Shown piece by piece: positions 43,860 to 52,343 of a DNA stretch of 64,000 bases (positions are counted from its first letter, which is position 1; every line of letters begins with the position of its first letter). The notes under the pieces were generated by a model. The model searched no databases. It saw only the letters and a list, made by a program, of their open reading frames with translations, and was not told the DNA's origin. The DNA is from Lachnospiraceae bacterium (GTDB taxonomy: Bacteria > Bacillota > Clostridia > Lachnospirales > Lachnospiraceae), in NCBI GenBank assembly GCA_017634975.1, contig JAGBMJ010000025.1, forward strand, positions 62,001-126,000, given 5' to 3'. The position numbers were made by a program, and so were the translations under genes.

Positions 43860-43919
43860 AGAACCATGGGGACGGACCTGATGGTTCTTCAGAACCACCA
43901 GGTCCGTCCCCATGGTTCT
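43860..43919. repeat. Dispersed palindromic repeat family A, variant copy 5
   Basis: AGAACCATGGGGACGGACCT ... AGGTCCGTCCCCATGGTTCT with centre GATGGTTCTTCAGAACCACC, an almost perfect 60-bp palindrome. It overlaps the first codons of the next open frame. Confidence 0.9.
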
Positions 43920-44517
43920 TGATGATTTAGTTATTATCTCGCACGGGAATTATTATGCGGTTATTCTAAATGAAAATAATATGGAACATCTTACAGTCAG
44001 TCCAGATGGAAGGGTTAAATCTGATGATTCAAGTTTAATAATATCAGAATTACCTCAAAAGACAGCTGATAGAATTGTGCTGTGTGTATGTAATACAGGG
44101 TTATTGGATGCCATAAACATATACTACGATAAAGAGATTACGGTAGATAAGACATTTAGAGTAACAGGAAATGTAGCGCAGATGTTTTTGGAAACACAAA
44201 ATGTAAAATATGTAGATGCATATGATGGATCGGTAAGCTTCAATATATGGACAGGTGCCGATAAGTTATCTAACGAACAAGAAAGCTTTCCGAAGTATCT
44301 TGCAGAACTAGAACCATATCGAGAGTTTACACCTACGAGAAATGGCGATAGCCCTATTGGGAAGATGACATATTATAAAGGAGAAACAGATAACCATGTC
44401 CATTATTATTTAGTTACAGAAGATTATCAGGATGGAAAAAAGGTAAGAATAAGGACATATCATTATATTAACTTAAATACTTATCAAGATGATAATACAA
44501 TAATTATGACTGATTAG
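43912..44517 (+). pseudogene. 5'-truncated CHAT/C80-like cysteine-peptidase-type fragment
   Basis: The 201-aa frame starts in the palindrome and has no ribosome site. In the same frame a stop lies at 43879. It opens with VIISHGNYYAV (His11-Gly) and later RIVLCVCNTGLLDA (Cys60). That His-Gly and Cys-x-x-Gly pair, about 50 residues apart, resembles CHAT and C80-type caspase-fold peptidases, whose first strands would precede the His and are missing. DNA is AT-rich with ATA, TTA and AGA codons unlike its neighbours, so it was probably acquired. It could be the C-terminal end of a toxin cut off by the repeat. The peptidase reading is tentative. Confidence 0.45.
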
Positions 44518-44523
44518 AATAAA

Positions 44524-45030
44524 ATGTTATTATGTATGATAAATAAAGGGTTAAATAAAAAGAAGATATGCATGGTTGTTTTGGTTTGTCTAATTATGTG
44601 TATTATATCTATTTCAGAATGGAAGTTATGGGGTTATCGTTTATTGGAAAATGTCCAATTACCTGAGGATTCAGAAATTGTTGATAGAAGAGTATCAATA
44701 TCTGATGTGATGGGAATGCATATCAGAGAGGAAGAGATAATCAGTTCTGAACTGAAATTTGATGAAATACATGGGCGAATAATCAAAGATAATCCATATA
44801 CAATAATTTATGTTGAAGAAATAACAAATGGATTTTTAGATTGGGATGATTGCGGTTATACATATGATAAATTAAATGAGATTACGAATGATCATCAGGG
44901 AAAAAGGATATATTACCTAAATGTAGATCACCAGTTATGGATTATTTGCTTATTATTATTGCAGCAGTTTTTTTGGGTGGGAGTAGCAATCATCGTTATT
45001 AGTTCATTACGAAAAGAGGGAAGATCATGA
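44524..45030 (+). CDS. Small membrane protein, possible immunity partner
   Basis: The 168-aa AT-rich protein has a membrane helix at about 15-33 (KICMVVLVCLIMCIISIS), an outside segment of about 100 residues and a second helix (about 138-160). It starts 6 bases after the preceding fragment; the ATG at 44539 is an alternative start. Its end overlaps the next gene by four bases. Two-helix membrane proteins directly after a toxin end often act as immunity proteins. Here that is inference from position and base composition alone. Confidence 0.45.
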   Translation: MLLCMINKGLNKKKICMVVLVCLIMCIISISEWKLWGYRLLENVQLPEDSEIVDRRVSISDVMGMHIREEEIISSELKFDEIHGRIIKDNPYTIIYVEEITNGFLDWDDCGYTYDKLNEITNDHQGKRIYYLNVDHQLWIICLLLLQQFFWVGVAIIVISSLRKEGRS

Positions 45031-46214
45031 TTTCACAACATTACAAAGATATGTGTGCAACACCGTCTGTGATCCGTTCCCTGGCAGTCTATGCCACGGA
45101 GCGCGGCAAAGAGATCGGTTATGAAAATGTATTTGACTACAGTCTGGGCAACCCGTCCGTACCGGTGCCGCAGGCATTTAACGATGCCATTAAGCGCCTG
45201 CTGGATACGAAGACCTCTTCCCAGGCGCACGGCTACAGCCCGAACCCGGGTAATCCGGAGGTGCGCCGCATCGTGGCGGATTCCCTGAAGCGGAGATTCG
45301 GTATCGACTATAGGACCGAACATATCTTTATGACTTCGGCAGCAGCATCGGCGATCGCGCATGCGGTACGCTGCGTGACGGTGCCGGGGGACGAGGTGCT
45401 GACCTTCGCACCGTATTTCCCGGAGTACAATCCGTACATCAATGCTACCGGCGCTGTGCTCAAAGTGGTTCCGGCGGATACGACGAGTTTCCAGATCAAT
45501 TTTACGGCATTTGAAGAGATGCTGAACCCGAAGGTGCAGGCGGTGCTGATCAATACCCCGAACAATCCTTCCGGTATCGCGTATTCTTCCGAGACCTTAA
45601 GCAAACTGGCACAGATCCTGTATGCAAAGCAGGAGGAGTATGGCCACGAGATCTTCCTGATTTCTGACGAGCCGTACCGTGAGATCGTCTTTGCGGGGGC
45701 AGACGCACCGTTTGTATCGAAGTTTTATGACAATACTCTGTGCTGCTATTCCTGGTCCAAATCTCTGTCCATTCCGGGCGAGCGTATTGGCTACGTGGCT
45801 GTAAACCCGAAGGCAAAGGATGCGGAGATGATCGTGCCCATGTGTGTGCAGATCTCCCGCGGAACCGGACACAACTGTCCGTCCTCGATCATCCAGCAGG
45901 CAGTGGCAGAGTGCATCGATATGACCAGCGATCTGTCCGTATACGAGACCAATATGAACATCCTGTATAAGGAACTGACGGATCTGGGATTTACCGTGGT
46001 GAAGCCGGGCGGCACCTTCTACATCTTCCCGAAGGCGCTGGAAGAGGATGCGGTGGCATTCTGCGAGAAGGCGAAGAAATACGACCTGATCCTGGTACCG
46101 TCCGATTCCTTTGGCGTAAAGGGATATTTCCGTATGGCATACTGCATCGATACGGAGAAAGTGGAGCGTTCTCTGGCAGCGCTGCGCGAATTTGTTAATA
46201 AGGAGTATAAGTAA
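45027..46214 (+). CDS. Class I/II PLP-dependent aminotransferase
   Basis: The 395-aa protein has YSLGNPSVPVPQAF, TSAAASAIAHAVRCV, LINTPNNPSGIAYS, the LISDEPYREIVF Asp and the PLP Lys in CYSWSKSLSIPGERIGYVAV. It ends with the substrate Arg region YFRMAYCID. It belongs to the same superfamily as the gene at 42663 but is a separate paralogue. GAGGG precedes the ATG. The next gene, uppP, starts on its stop codon. The acquired patch at 43860-45030 separates it from the other aminotransferase. Confidence 0.92.
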   Translation: MISQHYKDMCATPSVIRSLAVYATERGKEIGYENVFDYSLGNPSVPVPQAFNDAIKRLLDTKTSSQAHGYSPNPGNPEVRRIVADSLKRRFGIDYRTEHIFMTSAAASAIAHAVRCVTVPGDEVLTFAPYFPEYNPYINATGAVLKVVPADTTSFQINFTAFEEMLNPKVQAVLINTPNNPSGIAYSSETLSKLAQILYAKQEEYGHEIFLISDEPYREIVFAGADAPFVSKFYDNTLCCYSWSKSLSIPGERIGYVAVNPKAKDAEMIVPMCVQISRGTGHNCPSSIIQQAVAECIDMTSDLSVYETNMNILYKELTDLGFTVVKPGGTFYIFPKALEEDAVAFCEKAKKYDLILVPSDSFGVKGYFRMAYCIDTEKVERSLAALREFVNKEYK

Positions 46215-47143
46215 TGGAAATCTTAAAGGCGATCCTGTTCGGTATCGTGGAGGGTGTGACAGAGTGGCTGCCCATCAGCTCTACCGGTCACCTGATCCTT
46301 TTGAACGAATGGGTGAAGTTTAATCTGGATCCGGCGCGTGAAGCAGCGTTTATGGAGTTTTACGATATCGTGATCCAGCTGGCGGCGATCCTGGCAGTGG
46401 TGGTGATCTACTGGAAGGTGCTGTGGCCCTTCGGCATCGCCAAAAAGGGTTTGGCAAAGCCTGATGCAGCGGCAAAGAGCAGCAAAAAGAAGAACCGTGA
46501 TGAGCAGGTCTGGAAACTGTTTGGCAATGTGGTAGTCAAACAGAAGATCTTCTGGATGTGGGTAAAGATCGTGATCGCCTGCATTCCGGGTGTTTTGTAC
46601 GGACTGCTCCTGGATGAACCGGTCGAGAAAGTGACCGCACCGTATAAGGCAATCATCGTAGCAGTGATGCTGATCCTGGTCGGTATTCTGTTCATTATTA
46701 TCGAAACAAAACATAAGGGTGTACGGCCCAAGATCAAAACGATCCCGGATCTGACATGGCAGATCGCGCTGGCTATCGGTTTCTGCCAGCTGATCGCAGC
46801 AGCACTTCCGGGTACCAGCCGTTCCGGTGCGACCATCATCGCCGGTCTGATGCTGGGACTGTCCAGACAGGTAGCAGCCAATTTCACCTTCTTCCTGGCG
46901 ATCCCGACCATGGCCGGGGCCAGTCTGGTGAAACTGCTCAAGTTCCTGGGCAAGGGGATGACCTTTACCGGGCCGGAAATAACGATCCTGATCGTGACCT
47001 CGGTCACGGCCTTTCTGGTATCTCTGGTAGCGATCCAGTTCCTGACGCTCTACATCGGTAAGAATAAGGATTTCAAGCCCTTCGGATGGTATCGTATCGT
47101 ATTGGGGGCATTGGTACTGTTGTACTTTATCGTTCTGAAATGA
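46214..47143 (+). CDS. uppP: Undecaprenyl-diphosphatase
   Basis: The 309-aa polytopic membrane protein has both BacA/UppP signatures: GIVEGVTEWLPISSTGHLIL at the N-terminus and ALPGTSRSGATIIAGLMLGLSR in the middle, with the catalytic Glu, Ser and Arg. It removes phosphate from undecaprenyl diphosphate to recycle the lipid carrier of wall and polysaccharide synthesis. A Lys-rich insert (AKSSKKKNRDEQ) near 90 makes it a little longer than E. coli UppP. It overlaps the aminotransferase stop by one base (TAATG). Confidence 0.96.
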   Translation: MEILKAILFGIVEGVTEWLPISSTGHLILLNEWVKFNLDPAREAAFMEFYDIVIQLAAILAVVVIYWKVLWPFGIAKKGLAKPDAAAKSSKKKNRDEQVWKLFGNVVVKQKIFWMWVKIVIACIPGVLYGLLLDEPVEKVTAPYKAIIVAVMLILVGILFIIIETKHKGVRPKIKTIPDLTWQIALAIGFCQLIAAALPGTSRSGATIIAGLMLGLSRQVAANFTFFLAIPTMAGASLVKLLKFLGKGMTFTGPEITILIVTSVTAFLVSLVAIQFLTLYIGKNKDFKPFGWYRIVLGALVLLYFIVLK

Positions 47144-47147
47144 TCCT

Positions 47148-47219
47148 GAGCCATGGGGGACTGTTTTTTATGGCGAAAGATTTTTGATCCTGTTGCCACA
47201 AGAACCGTCTCCGTGGCTC
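47148..47219. repeat. Repeat family A, diverged copy 6
   Basis: GAGCCATGGGGGACTGTT at the left and AGAACCGTCTCCGTGGCTC at the right, with an unrelated 30-base centre. Directly after uppP. Confidence 0.7.
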
Positions 47220-47246
47220 AGTGTCAATTATCATAAGGAGGTAAAC

Positions 47247-47468
47247 ATGGACGAATTCAATTTCATCGGCAAAAAGGTATACATCGAATTATCCACCGGT
47301 ACGAAGGTGGACGGTATGCTCGTCGGCGCGGATGACCAGTGCCTGTATGTGAACGAGCTGCTGGGGCAGAATATCCACCATACCATTATCTACAAAAACC
47401 GTATCACCTTCATCAAGAACATCGAGGTGGGGGCAAACCGTATGCCGGAGCCGTATCTCAATAATTGA
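47247..47468 (+). CDS. Small Sm-like protein
   Basis: The 73-aa protein fits a single Sm fold: FIGKKVYIELSTGTKVDGMLVGADDQCLYVNELLG then NIHHTIIYKNRITFIK. The first part resembles the Sm1 pattern (V-x-L-x-[DN]G-x-x-x-x-G-x-L-x-x-x-D) with Thr-Gly for the usual Gly turn. AAGGAGG is seven bases before the ATG; an upstream in-frame start at 47184 lies inside the repeat. It may be an Hfq-like or LSm-like RNA-binding protein, though this is a fold guess. Confidence 0.6.
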   Translation: MDEFNFIGKKVYIELSTGTKVDGMLVGADDQCLYVNELLGQNIHHTIIYKNRITFIKNIEVGANRMPEPYLNN

Positions 47469-47493
47469 CAATTTACGATGAATCGGTTATATT
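47465..47493 (+). promoter_or_regulatory. Consensus promoter for the DUF6465 gene
   Basis: TTGACA (47465-47470), 17-bp spacer, TATATT (47488-47493). The -35 box overlaps the stop codon of the Sm-like gene. Confidence 0.8.
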
Positions 47494-47545
47494 AGACTTT
47501 GGTGTATTATATCAAAAAAAGTATATACACGGAGCGGGGAAAACT

Positions 47546-48313
47546 ATGTCATCCAAGAGTGAAAAAACGAAAGAGAATGCAAAGGGGATTTTGAAACCGT
47601 TGGCTGCTGCGTTTTTTGCGACCGAACCGGAGGAAGATGACAAGCTGCTGACACCGAAACCGGTAGCCGTAAAGAAATCGCCGTCCAGGTCCGCAGCTAA
47701 AGAGCCGGATCCGATGCTGGGGGAACTGAGTACGGAGGAAGCCAGAGCGCTTCTGAAGGAGCAGCTGGTCGGCAGGATCTCCACCGAGATCGGAACGCAG
47801 AAGGAGACGCCGAAGAAGGCGGCTGCAGGTAAGGATCCCGAAACGAAGAAGAAAGATACAGAAACACCGAAAACAGCGGCTCCGTCCGCAAAAGAGATCG
47901 CAAAAAAGGTCTCGAAGATCGAGAATAAGATAGACAGTACGGCGAGTAAAAAAACTGCGGTAAAAGAGCCTGCAAAGGAAATCGCTGTGAAAGCTCCGGA
48001 AAAGGCTGCACCGAAGAAAACGGAAAGCCCGGCAAAGAAAGCTGCGGCACCGGTAAAGGAGAAGGCGGCTCCCAAGGCAGAGAAGAAGGAAGCGCCGGTA
48101 CAGGCACCGTCCGTACCGGAAGAGATCCATATGGAATATGCCGGCAAGTCCTACGATATGGACACGCTGGTAGCCAAGGCAGTGCAGGTATGGACCAGCG
48201 TATACAAGCGCAGCCGCCGCGAACTATGGTCGGTTGAGCTCTATGTAAAGCCGGAAGAAAACAAAGCCTACTATGTGCTGAACAAGCGCAAGAACGGCAG
48301 CATCGATCTGTAA
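47546..48313 (+). CDS. DUF6465-domain protein with Lys/Ala/Pro-rich linker
   Basis: The 255-aa protein starts at the ATG at 47546, preceded by a GGAG; an in-frame start at 47465 would lie in the -35 box. About 190 residues are low-complexity Lys/Ala/Pro/Glu, similar in kind to the tail of the protein at 34788. The C-terminal 60 residues (SYDMDTLVAKAVQVW; RELWSVELYVKPEENKAYYVLN) match the DUF6465 domain found in Lachnospiraceae. Function unknown; the basic linker suggests binding to nucleic acid or another polyanion. Confidence 0.8.
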   Translation: MSSKSEKTKENAKGILKPLAAAFFATEPEEDDKLLTPKPVAVKKSPSRSAAKEPDPMLGELSTEEARALLKEQLVGRISTEIGTQKETPKKAAAGKDPETKKKDTETPKTAAPSAKEIAKKVSKIENKIDSTASKKTAVKEPAKEIAVKAPEKAAPKKTESPAKKAAAPVKEKAAPKAEKKEAPVQAPSVPEEIHMEYAGKSYDMDTLVAKAVQVWTSVYKRSRRELWSVELYVKPEENKAYYVLNKRKNGSIDL

Positions 48314-48319
48314 ATCCAG

Positions 48320-48345
48320 GCACCTCGCAATGAGGTGCTTTTTTT
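48320..48345 (+). terminator. Terminator of the DUF6465 gene
   Basis: GCACCTC-GCAAT-GAGGTGC followed by TTTTTTT. A second hairpin (GGGGAAAACC/GGTTTTCCCC) follows to about 48370. Confidence 0.92.
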
Positions 48346-48408
48346 GGGGGAAAACCACGGGGTTTTCCCCTGGTTTTCAGGGGCGTGGAATAGTGTCCCG
48401 TGACGTCC

Positions 48409-48437
48409 TTGACATAAGGTGTGTCAGGTGCTATCTT
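48409..48437 (+). promoter_or_regulatory. Promoter of hrcA
   Basis: TTGACA (48409-48414), 17-bp spacer, TATCTT (48432-48437). The CIRCE operator lies over the expected start of transcription. Confidence 0.75.
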
Positions 48438-48449
48438 ATATTATAAGAA

Positions 48450-48476
48450 TTAGCACTCACGGAAGATGAGTGCTAG
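48450..48476. promoter_or_regulatory. CIRCE operator
   Basis: TTAGCACTC-N9-GAGTGCTAG; only the last base differs from the consensus TTAGCACTC-N9-GAGTGCTAA. HrcA binds it, so hrcA is autoregulated. Confidence 0.95.
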
Positions 48477-48497
48477 CTTAAAAAGGAGAGAGAAAAG

Positions 48498-49532
48498 ATG
48501 CAGGCAGAATTAGACGAAAGAAAAAAGAAGATCCTGCACGCTGTGATCCGCAACTACCTGGAGACGGGGGAGCCGGTAGGCAGCCGTACGATCTCGAAAT
48601 ACACGGACTTGAATCTCAGCTCCGCTACGATCCGTAATGAGATGTCGGATCTGGAGGAGCTTGGCTATATTGTGCAGCCGCATACATCAGCGGGGCGCAT
48701 CCCGACTGACCGGGCTTACCGCCTGTATGTGGATAATATGATGCAGGAGAAAGACAAGGAGATCGAGGAGCTCAAGGGCCTGCTGGTGCAGACCGAGGAT
48801 AAGATGGACAAGGTCTTAAAGAATGTGGCGAAGGTGCTGGCGACCAATACGAACTACGCTACGGTGGTATCCGCACCGCAGATCCGCGGCAACCGCCTGA
48901 AGTTCCTGCAGCTTTCACGCGTGGACGAGAACCAGATCCTGGCGGTCATCGTGGTGGAGGGCAACGTGATCCGTAACGAGATGATCCACGTGGATGAAGC
49001 ACTCAGCGATGAAACCATGCTGAAACTCAATATTCTTCTGAATACGCATCTGACGGGGCTGGCACTGGAAGAGATCAATCTTGGGATGATCACGGCATTG
49101 AAGGAACAGGCCGGGATCAATGGCGATATCGTCGGAGAAGTGATGGATGCCATCGCGCAGGCGATCAAGGGGGAGGAAGACCTGGAGATCTATACCAGTG
49201 GTGCCAACAATATCTTCAAGTATCCGGAGCTTTCGGACAATCAGAAAGCCAGCGAGCTGATCAACACTTTTGAGGAAAAGAAGGCACTGGCAAAGCTGGC
49301 AACGGAGAAACTTGCGGATGAAGGCAATACCGGCATACAGGTATACATCGGTGAGGAAGCGCCGGTGCAGGCGATGAAGGACTGCAGCGTGGTAACCGCC
49401 ACTTACGAACTGGGCGAAGGAATGCGCGGCAGCATTGCGATCATAGGTCCCAAACGAATGGATTATGACAAGGTGGTCGGGTCGCTCCGGACGATGATGA
49501 ACGAACTGGAGCGGGTATATAAGAAAGATTAG
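48498..49532 (+). CDS. hrcA: Heat-inducible transcription repressor HrcA
   Basis: The 344-aa protein has the N-terminal winged helix (LDERKKKILHAVIRNYLETGEPVGSRTISKY and LSSATIRNEMSDLEELGYIVQPHTSAGRIPTDRAYR). The GAF-like dimerisation part and the C-terminal GSIAIIGPKRMDYDKVV follow. It represses class I heat-shock genes at CIRCE sites with help from GroE. Length is normal. AAGGAGAG precedes the ATG. In most relatives grpE, dnaK and dnaJ follow; here a terminator follows at once and the next gene is a surface protein. Confidence 0.96.
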   Translation: MQAELDERKKKILHAVIRNYLETGEPVGSRTISKYTDLNLSSATIRNEMSDLEELGYIVQPHTSAGRIPTDRAYRLYVDNMMQEKDKEIEELKGLLVQTEDKMDKVLKNVAKVLATNTNYATVVSAPQIRGNRLKFLQLSRVDENQILAVIVVEGNVIRNEMIHVDEALSDETMLKLNILLNTHLTGLALEEINLGMITALKEQAGINGDIVGEVMDAIAQAIKGEEDLEIYTSGANNIFKYPELSDNQKASELINTFEEKKALAKLATEKLADEGNTGIQVYIGEEAPVQAMKDCSVVTATYELGEGMRGSIAIIGPKRMDYDKVVGSLRTMMNELERVYKKD

Positions 49533-49555
49533 GGGAGAGCGGGGCTCTCCCTTTT
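49533..49555 (+). terminator. Terminator of hrcA
   Basis: GGGAGAG (49533-49539), loop CGGGG, CTCTCCC (49545-49551), then TTTT, directly after the stop codon. Confidence 0.85.
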
Positions 49556-49637
49556 CAAGTCGATTTCATAGGTGTTCATGCCGTATCGGTTGACATTCCC
49601 GTAATGAATAAATTACTATAATTGCTGTTATCATAAG

Positions 49638-49672
49638 GTTAGCACGCCCGGACGTGCTGACAGTAGTTTTTT
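49638..49672 (+). promoter_or_regulatory. Terminator-like leader hairpin of the LRR protein gene
   Basis: GTTAGCACG (49638-49646) pairs with CGTGCTGAC (49653-49661), one G-T pair, and TTTTTT follows at 49667. A likely promoter, TTGACA at 49590-49595 with TACTAT 18 bp on, lies upstream and the start codon downstream, so it may attenuate the gene. Confidence 0.5.
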
Positions 49673-49698
49673 GTATTATGAGAGAGGGGAAGTATAGT

Positions 49699-52266
49699 AT
49701 GAAACAGAAACTATTGTCAAAAATTCTGGCGGCAACGCTTGTTGCACAGAGTATTTTTTCGCTATGGGGCGCAATGCCTGTTGCGGCAGCCGGTGAGGAG
49801 ATCCCGATCGATGAGGTGCATTTTCCGGATCCCGGTTTCCGCTCGGTGATCGCACAGAATTACGATACCGATCACAATGGAACCCTGAATGATCAGGAGC
49901 GCGGCGTCTACAATGTGTACTGCAAAAACTATCCGAATGTGTATTCCATCGAAGGGATTGAGTATTTTCCTGAGGTTCGTGGTGTGTGGTGTGAGAATTG
50001 CAGCATTACCGGAAAGCTGGATTTTACGAAAAATCCGGAGATCACCGGTATCTGGTGTTCGGGAAATCCGATCACGGAGATCGATCTTTCCGGCAATCCG
50101 AAGCTGGAATGGATCTACTGTTTTCAGTGTGACCTGACAGAGCTGGATCTGTCCCACAATCCCAAGATGGGCTATCTTGAGATCAGTGAAAACCCGAAGC
50201 TGACATCGATCGATCTGAGTGTGTGCCCGGATCTGGAGCATCTGATCATATTCGGATGTCCGCTGGAATCGCTGGATCTGAGTAACAATACAAAGCTTTC
50301 CCATCTGGATGCGCAGAATACAGGCTTAAAGCATCTGGATCTCGGTAATAATCCGAATATGAAGAGACTGGATGTCTGGGGAAATCATGGACTGGAAGTG
50401 GATGTCAGTGGTCTGCCAGGTTTAGAGTTTTTTAACTGTGCCGATATGGGTCTTACACATCTGGATGTAAGCCACAATCCGCAATTGATGGCACTGATCT
50501 GTGATTGGAATAATATCGCCGAGCTGGATCTGTCCCACAATCCGAGACTTTGTGATCTGCGCTGCGGATGCAATGAGCTTACGAGTCTGGATATTTCTCA
50601 TAACCCGCTGCTGTATTATTTTCAGATTTTTGGTAATCCGATCAGCTCGGTAAACATCAACAATAACAGCCGTCTCCGTTACATCCTGGATCAGGTGGAA
50701 AAGGGGAACGGTACTATGGTATATGATCCGGGTTCCCAATCGAATGATTATACAGTGGACTTTGGCGGTGATCATGAATATATGGATGAACTGATGTATT
50801 TTATCAGCGTCAAGCCCTCTACGCAGCTGATCGCGGACAATCCGAATGAGGCGGCAGATGTTCATGAAATCTATCTGAATACAAAGGACGGGCTTTCGGA
50901 CAGCGAAGATTTTGTGACCCGTGGGGAAGCAATCCAGACGATGTATGAACTGGCAGGATCGCCGGCTGTCAGCGGATCCTCCCGCTTTACCGATGTGGCA
51001 GGAACCTTCTATGAGAAAGCCGTGATCTGGGGCGAGCAGAACCATATCTGCTACGGTTACCCGAATCTTTGCTCTGATACCTTCAACGGAGATATGGCAA
51101 TCGCAAGACAGGATTTTGCGCTGATGGTTCACCACTATGCGGAAGGTAAGAAGTGGCTGAGCGCATTTGACTACGGCCGCACAGACGATAAGGCGGATTT
51201 CTTCGAAGTGGATTATTATTGCTGGGGGGCAGTTACCTATGCGATCCAGTGGGAGATCCTGGAGACCAAGAGCAATCATATCTACCCGCATGGCAGGATC
51301 ACGACGGTGGAAATGGAGAATGGATTGAAGGAATTCCTGGACCATTGCGAAAAAAGAGGGACCATCAATGTATCTACCGCAGGAGGTAAGGGTAATTTCG
51401 AAAACACAGGCTACATACCGGTGATCCCGACGACAGTACCGACGACGGCACCGACAACATCACCGGAGCCGACCAACGTCGTGGCACCGACAACAGTGCC
51501 GACGCCGACAACAAAACCGACCCCGACGACGGCGCCGACACTGGCACCGGTAGATCCGAAAAATCCGTCGGTTGCAAAGATCCCTTCTCTGGACGAGTAT
51601 GTGGAGGGTGTTGTTTTTCCGGAAGATCCAGATCATATGATCAAGGCGGAAACCGACAGGAACGGCAATCTGCAGTCTGCAAAAGTATATGATGCGAGCG
51701 GAAAGACAGTGGATACCGCATCCGGTTCCTTTCTTCGCAATATCCGGCTCACAGGCAGGGATGGCAAAGAATATGCATATACCCTGTTATTTACCGATGG
51801 AGAATGGAACCAGGGATATGATTCGAAGGAAAGAGGAGCTTTCTCGTACAAGGGCAATGAGTACTTTATCGCCGGCGGTGTAGTGAACCAGCTGGCAAAC
51901 GGCTTGTTATATACCGGGGATGCCGCAGGATGGAAGTTCCTGGCAGCCGGCCGTGTGGTGAAGGATCAGGCCGGTCTGGTGATGTATCAGGATCAGTGGT
52001 TCTGGATCGATAAGAACGGCAGCTGTGATCAGGATTACGAAGCGATCGTAAACTGGAATGGCGGAAGATTCCTGGTGCACGGTGGCAGACTGCGTACGGA
52101 TTATACCGGATACAGTTATGATCCGCAGAGCAGAAATGACTGGTATTATATCACCAATGGTCAGGTATGGGGAGATGGAACAATCACCGACCGGAGTATT
52201 GATGGTGTAAGACGTACCGCCAGGGTACGAGGGGGTGTCGTATCCGGAGAATGGATCAATGGATAA
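49699..52266 (+). CDS. Secreted leucine-rich-repeat protein with SLH-like and wall-binding-type repeats
   Basis: The 855-aa protein starts at the ATG at 49699 (AGAGGGG upstream) with a signal peptide ending near VAAAGEE. An EF-hand-like loop (DTDHNGTLNDQE) follows. About ten short leucine-rich repeats of 20-21 residues (LTELDLSHNPKMGYLEISENP) occupy about 90-350. One S-layer-homology-like region lies at about 405-560 (TRGEAIQTMYELAGSPAVSG; FTDVAGTFYEKAVIWG). A Pro/Thr linker (about 575-620) leads to a C-terminal part with QDQWFWIDKNG-type aromatic repeats like wall-binding modules. It is probably a wall-attached adhesin or host-interaction protein. It is a single-gene unit. Confidence 0.82.
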   Translation: MKQKLLSKILAATLVAQSIFSLWGAMPVAAAGEEIPIDEVHFPDPGFRSVIAQNYDTDHNGTLNDQERGVYNVYCKNYPNVYSIEGIEYFPEVRGVWCENCSITGKLDFTKNPEITGIWCSGNPITEIDLSGNPKLEWIYCFQCDLTELDLSHNPKMGYLEISENPKLTSIDLSVCPDLEHLIIFGCPLESLDLSNNTKLSHLDAQNTGLKHLDLGNNPNMKRLDVWGNHGLEVDVSGLPGLEFFNCADMGLTHLDVSHNPQLMALICDWNNIAELDLSHNPRLCDLRCGCNELTSLDISHNPLLYYFQIFGNPISSVNINNNSRLRYILDQVEKGNGTMVYDPGSQSNDYTVDFGGDHEYMDELMYFISVKPSTQLIADNPNEAADVHEIYLNTKDGLSDSEDFVTRGEAIQTMYELAGSPAVSGSSRFTDVAGTFYEKAVIWGEQNHICYGYPNLCSDTFNGDMAIARQDFALMVHHYAEGKKWLSAFDYGRTDDKADFFEVDYYCWGAVTYAIQWEILETKSNHIYPHGRITTVEMENGLKEFLDHCEKRGTINVSTAGGKGNFENTGYIPVIPTTVPTTAPTTSPEPTNVVAPTTVPTPTTKPTPTTAPTLAPVDPKNPSVAKIPSLDEYVEGVVFPEDPDHMIKAETDRNGNLQSAKVYDASGKTVDTASGSFLRNIRLTGRDGKEYAYTLLFTDGEWNQGYDSKERGAFSYKGNEYFIAGGVVNQLANGLLYTGDAAGWKFLAAGRVVKDQAGLVMYQDQWFWIDKNGSCDQDYEAIVNWNGGRFLVHGGRLRTDYTGYSYDPQSRNDWYYITNGQVWGDGTITDRSIDGVRRTARVRGGVVSGEWING

Positions 52267-52312
52267 TGGTTACCATCACGGCCTGAAAGTCCGTGAACCG
52301 TAATAAAGTAAA

Positions 52313-52342
52313 GGGCCGCCGAAAGGGCGGCCCTCCCTTTTT
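52313..52342 (+). terminator. Terminator of the LRR protein gene
   Basis: GGGCCGCC (52313-52320), loop GAAAG, GGCGGCCC (52326-52333), then CCCTTTTT-type run. Confidence 0.9.
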
Positions 52343-52343
52343 C

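Noticed and set aside
49638-49661. Second CIRCE site
   Set aside because: The arms TTAGCACG/CGTGCTGA differ from CIRCE and are 6 rather than 9 bases apart.
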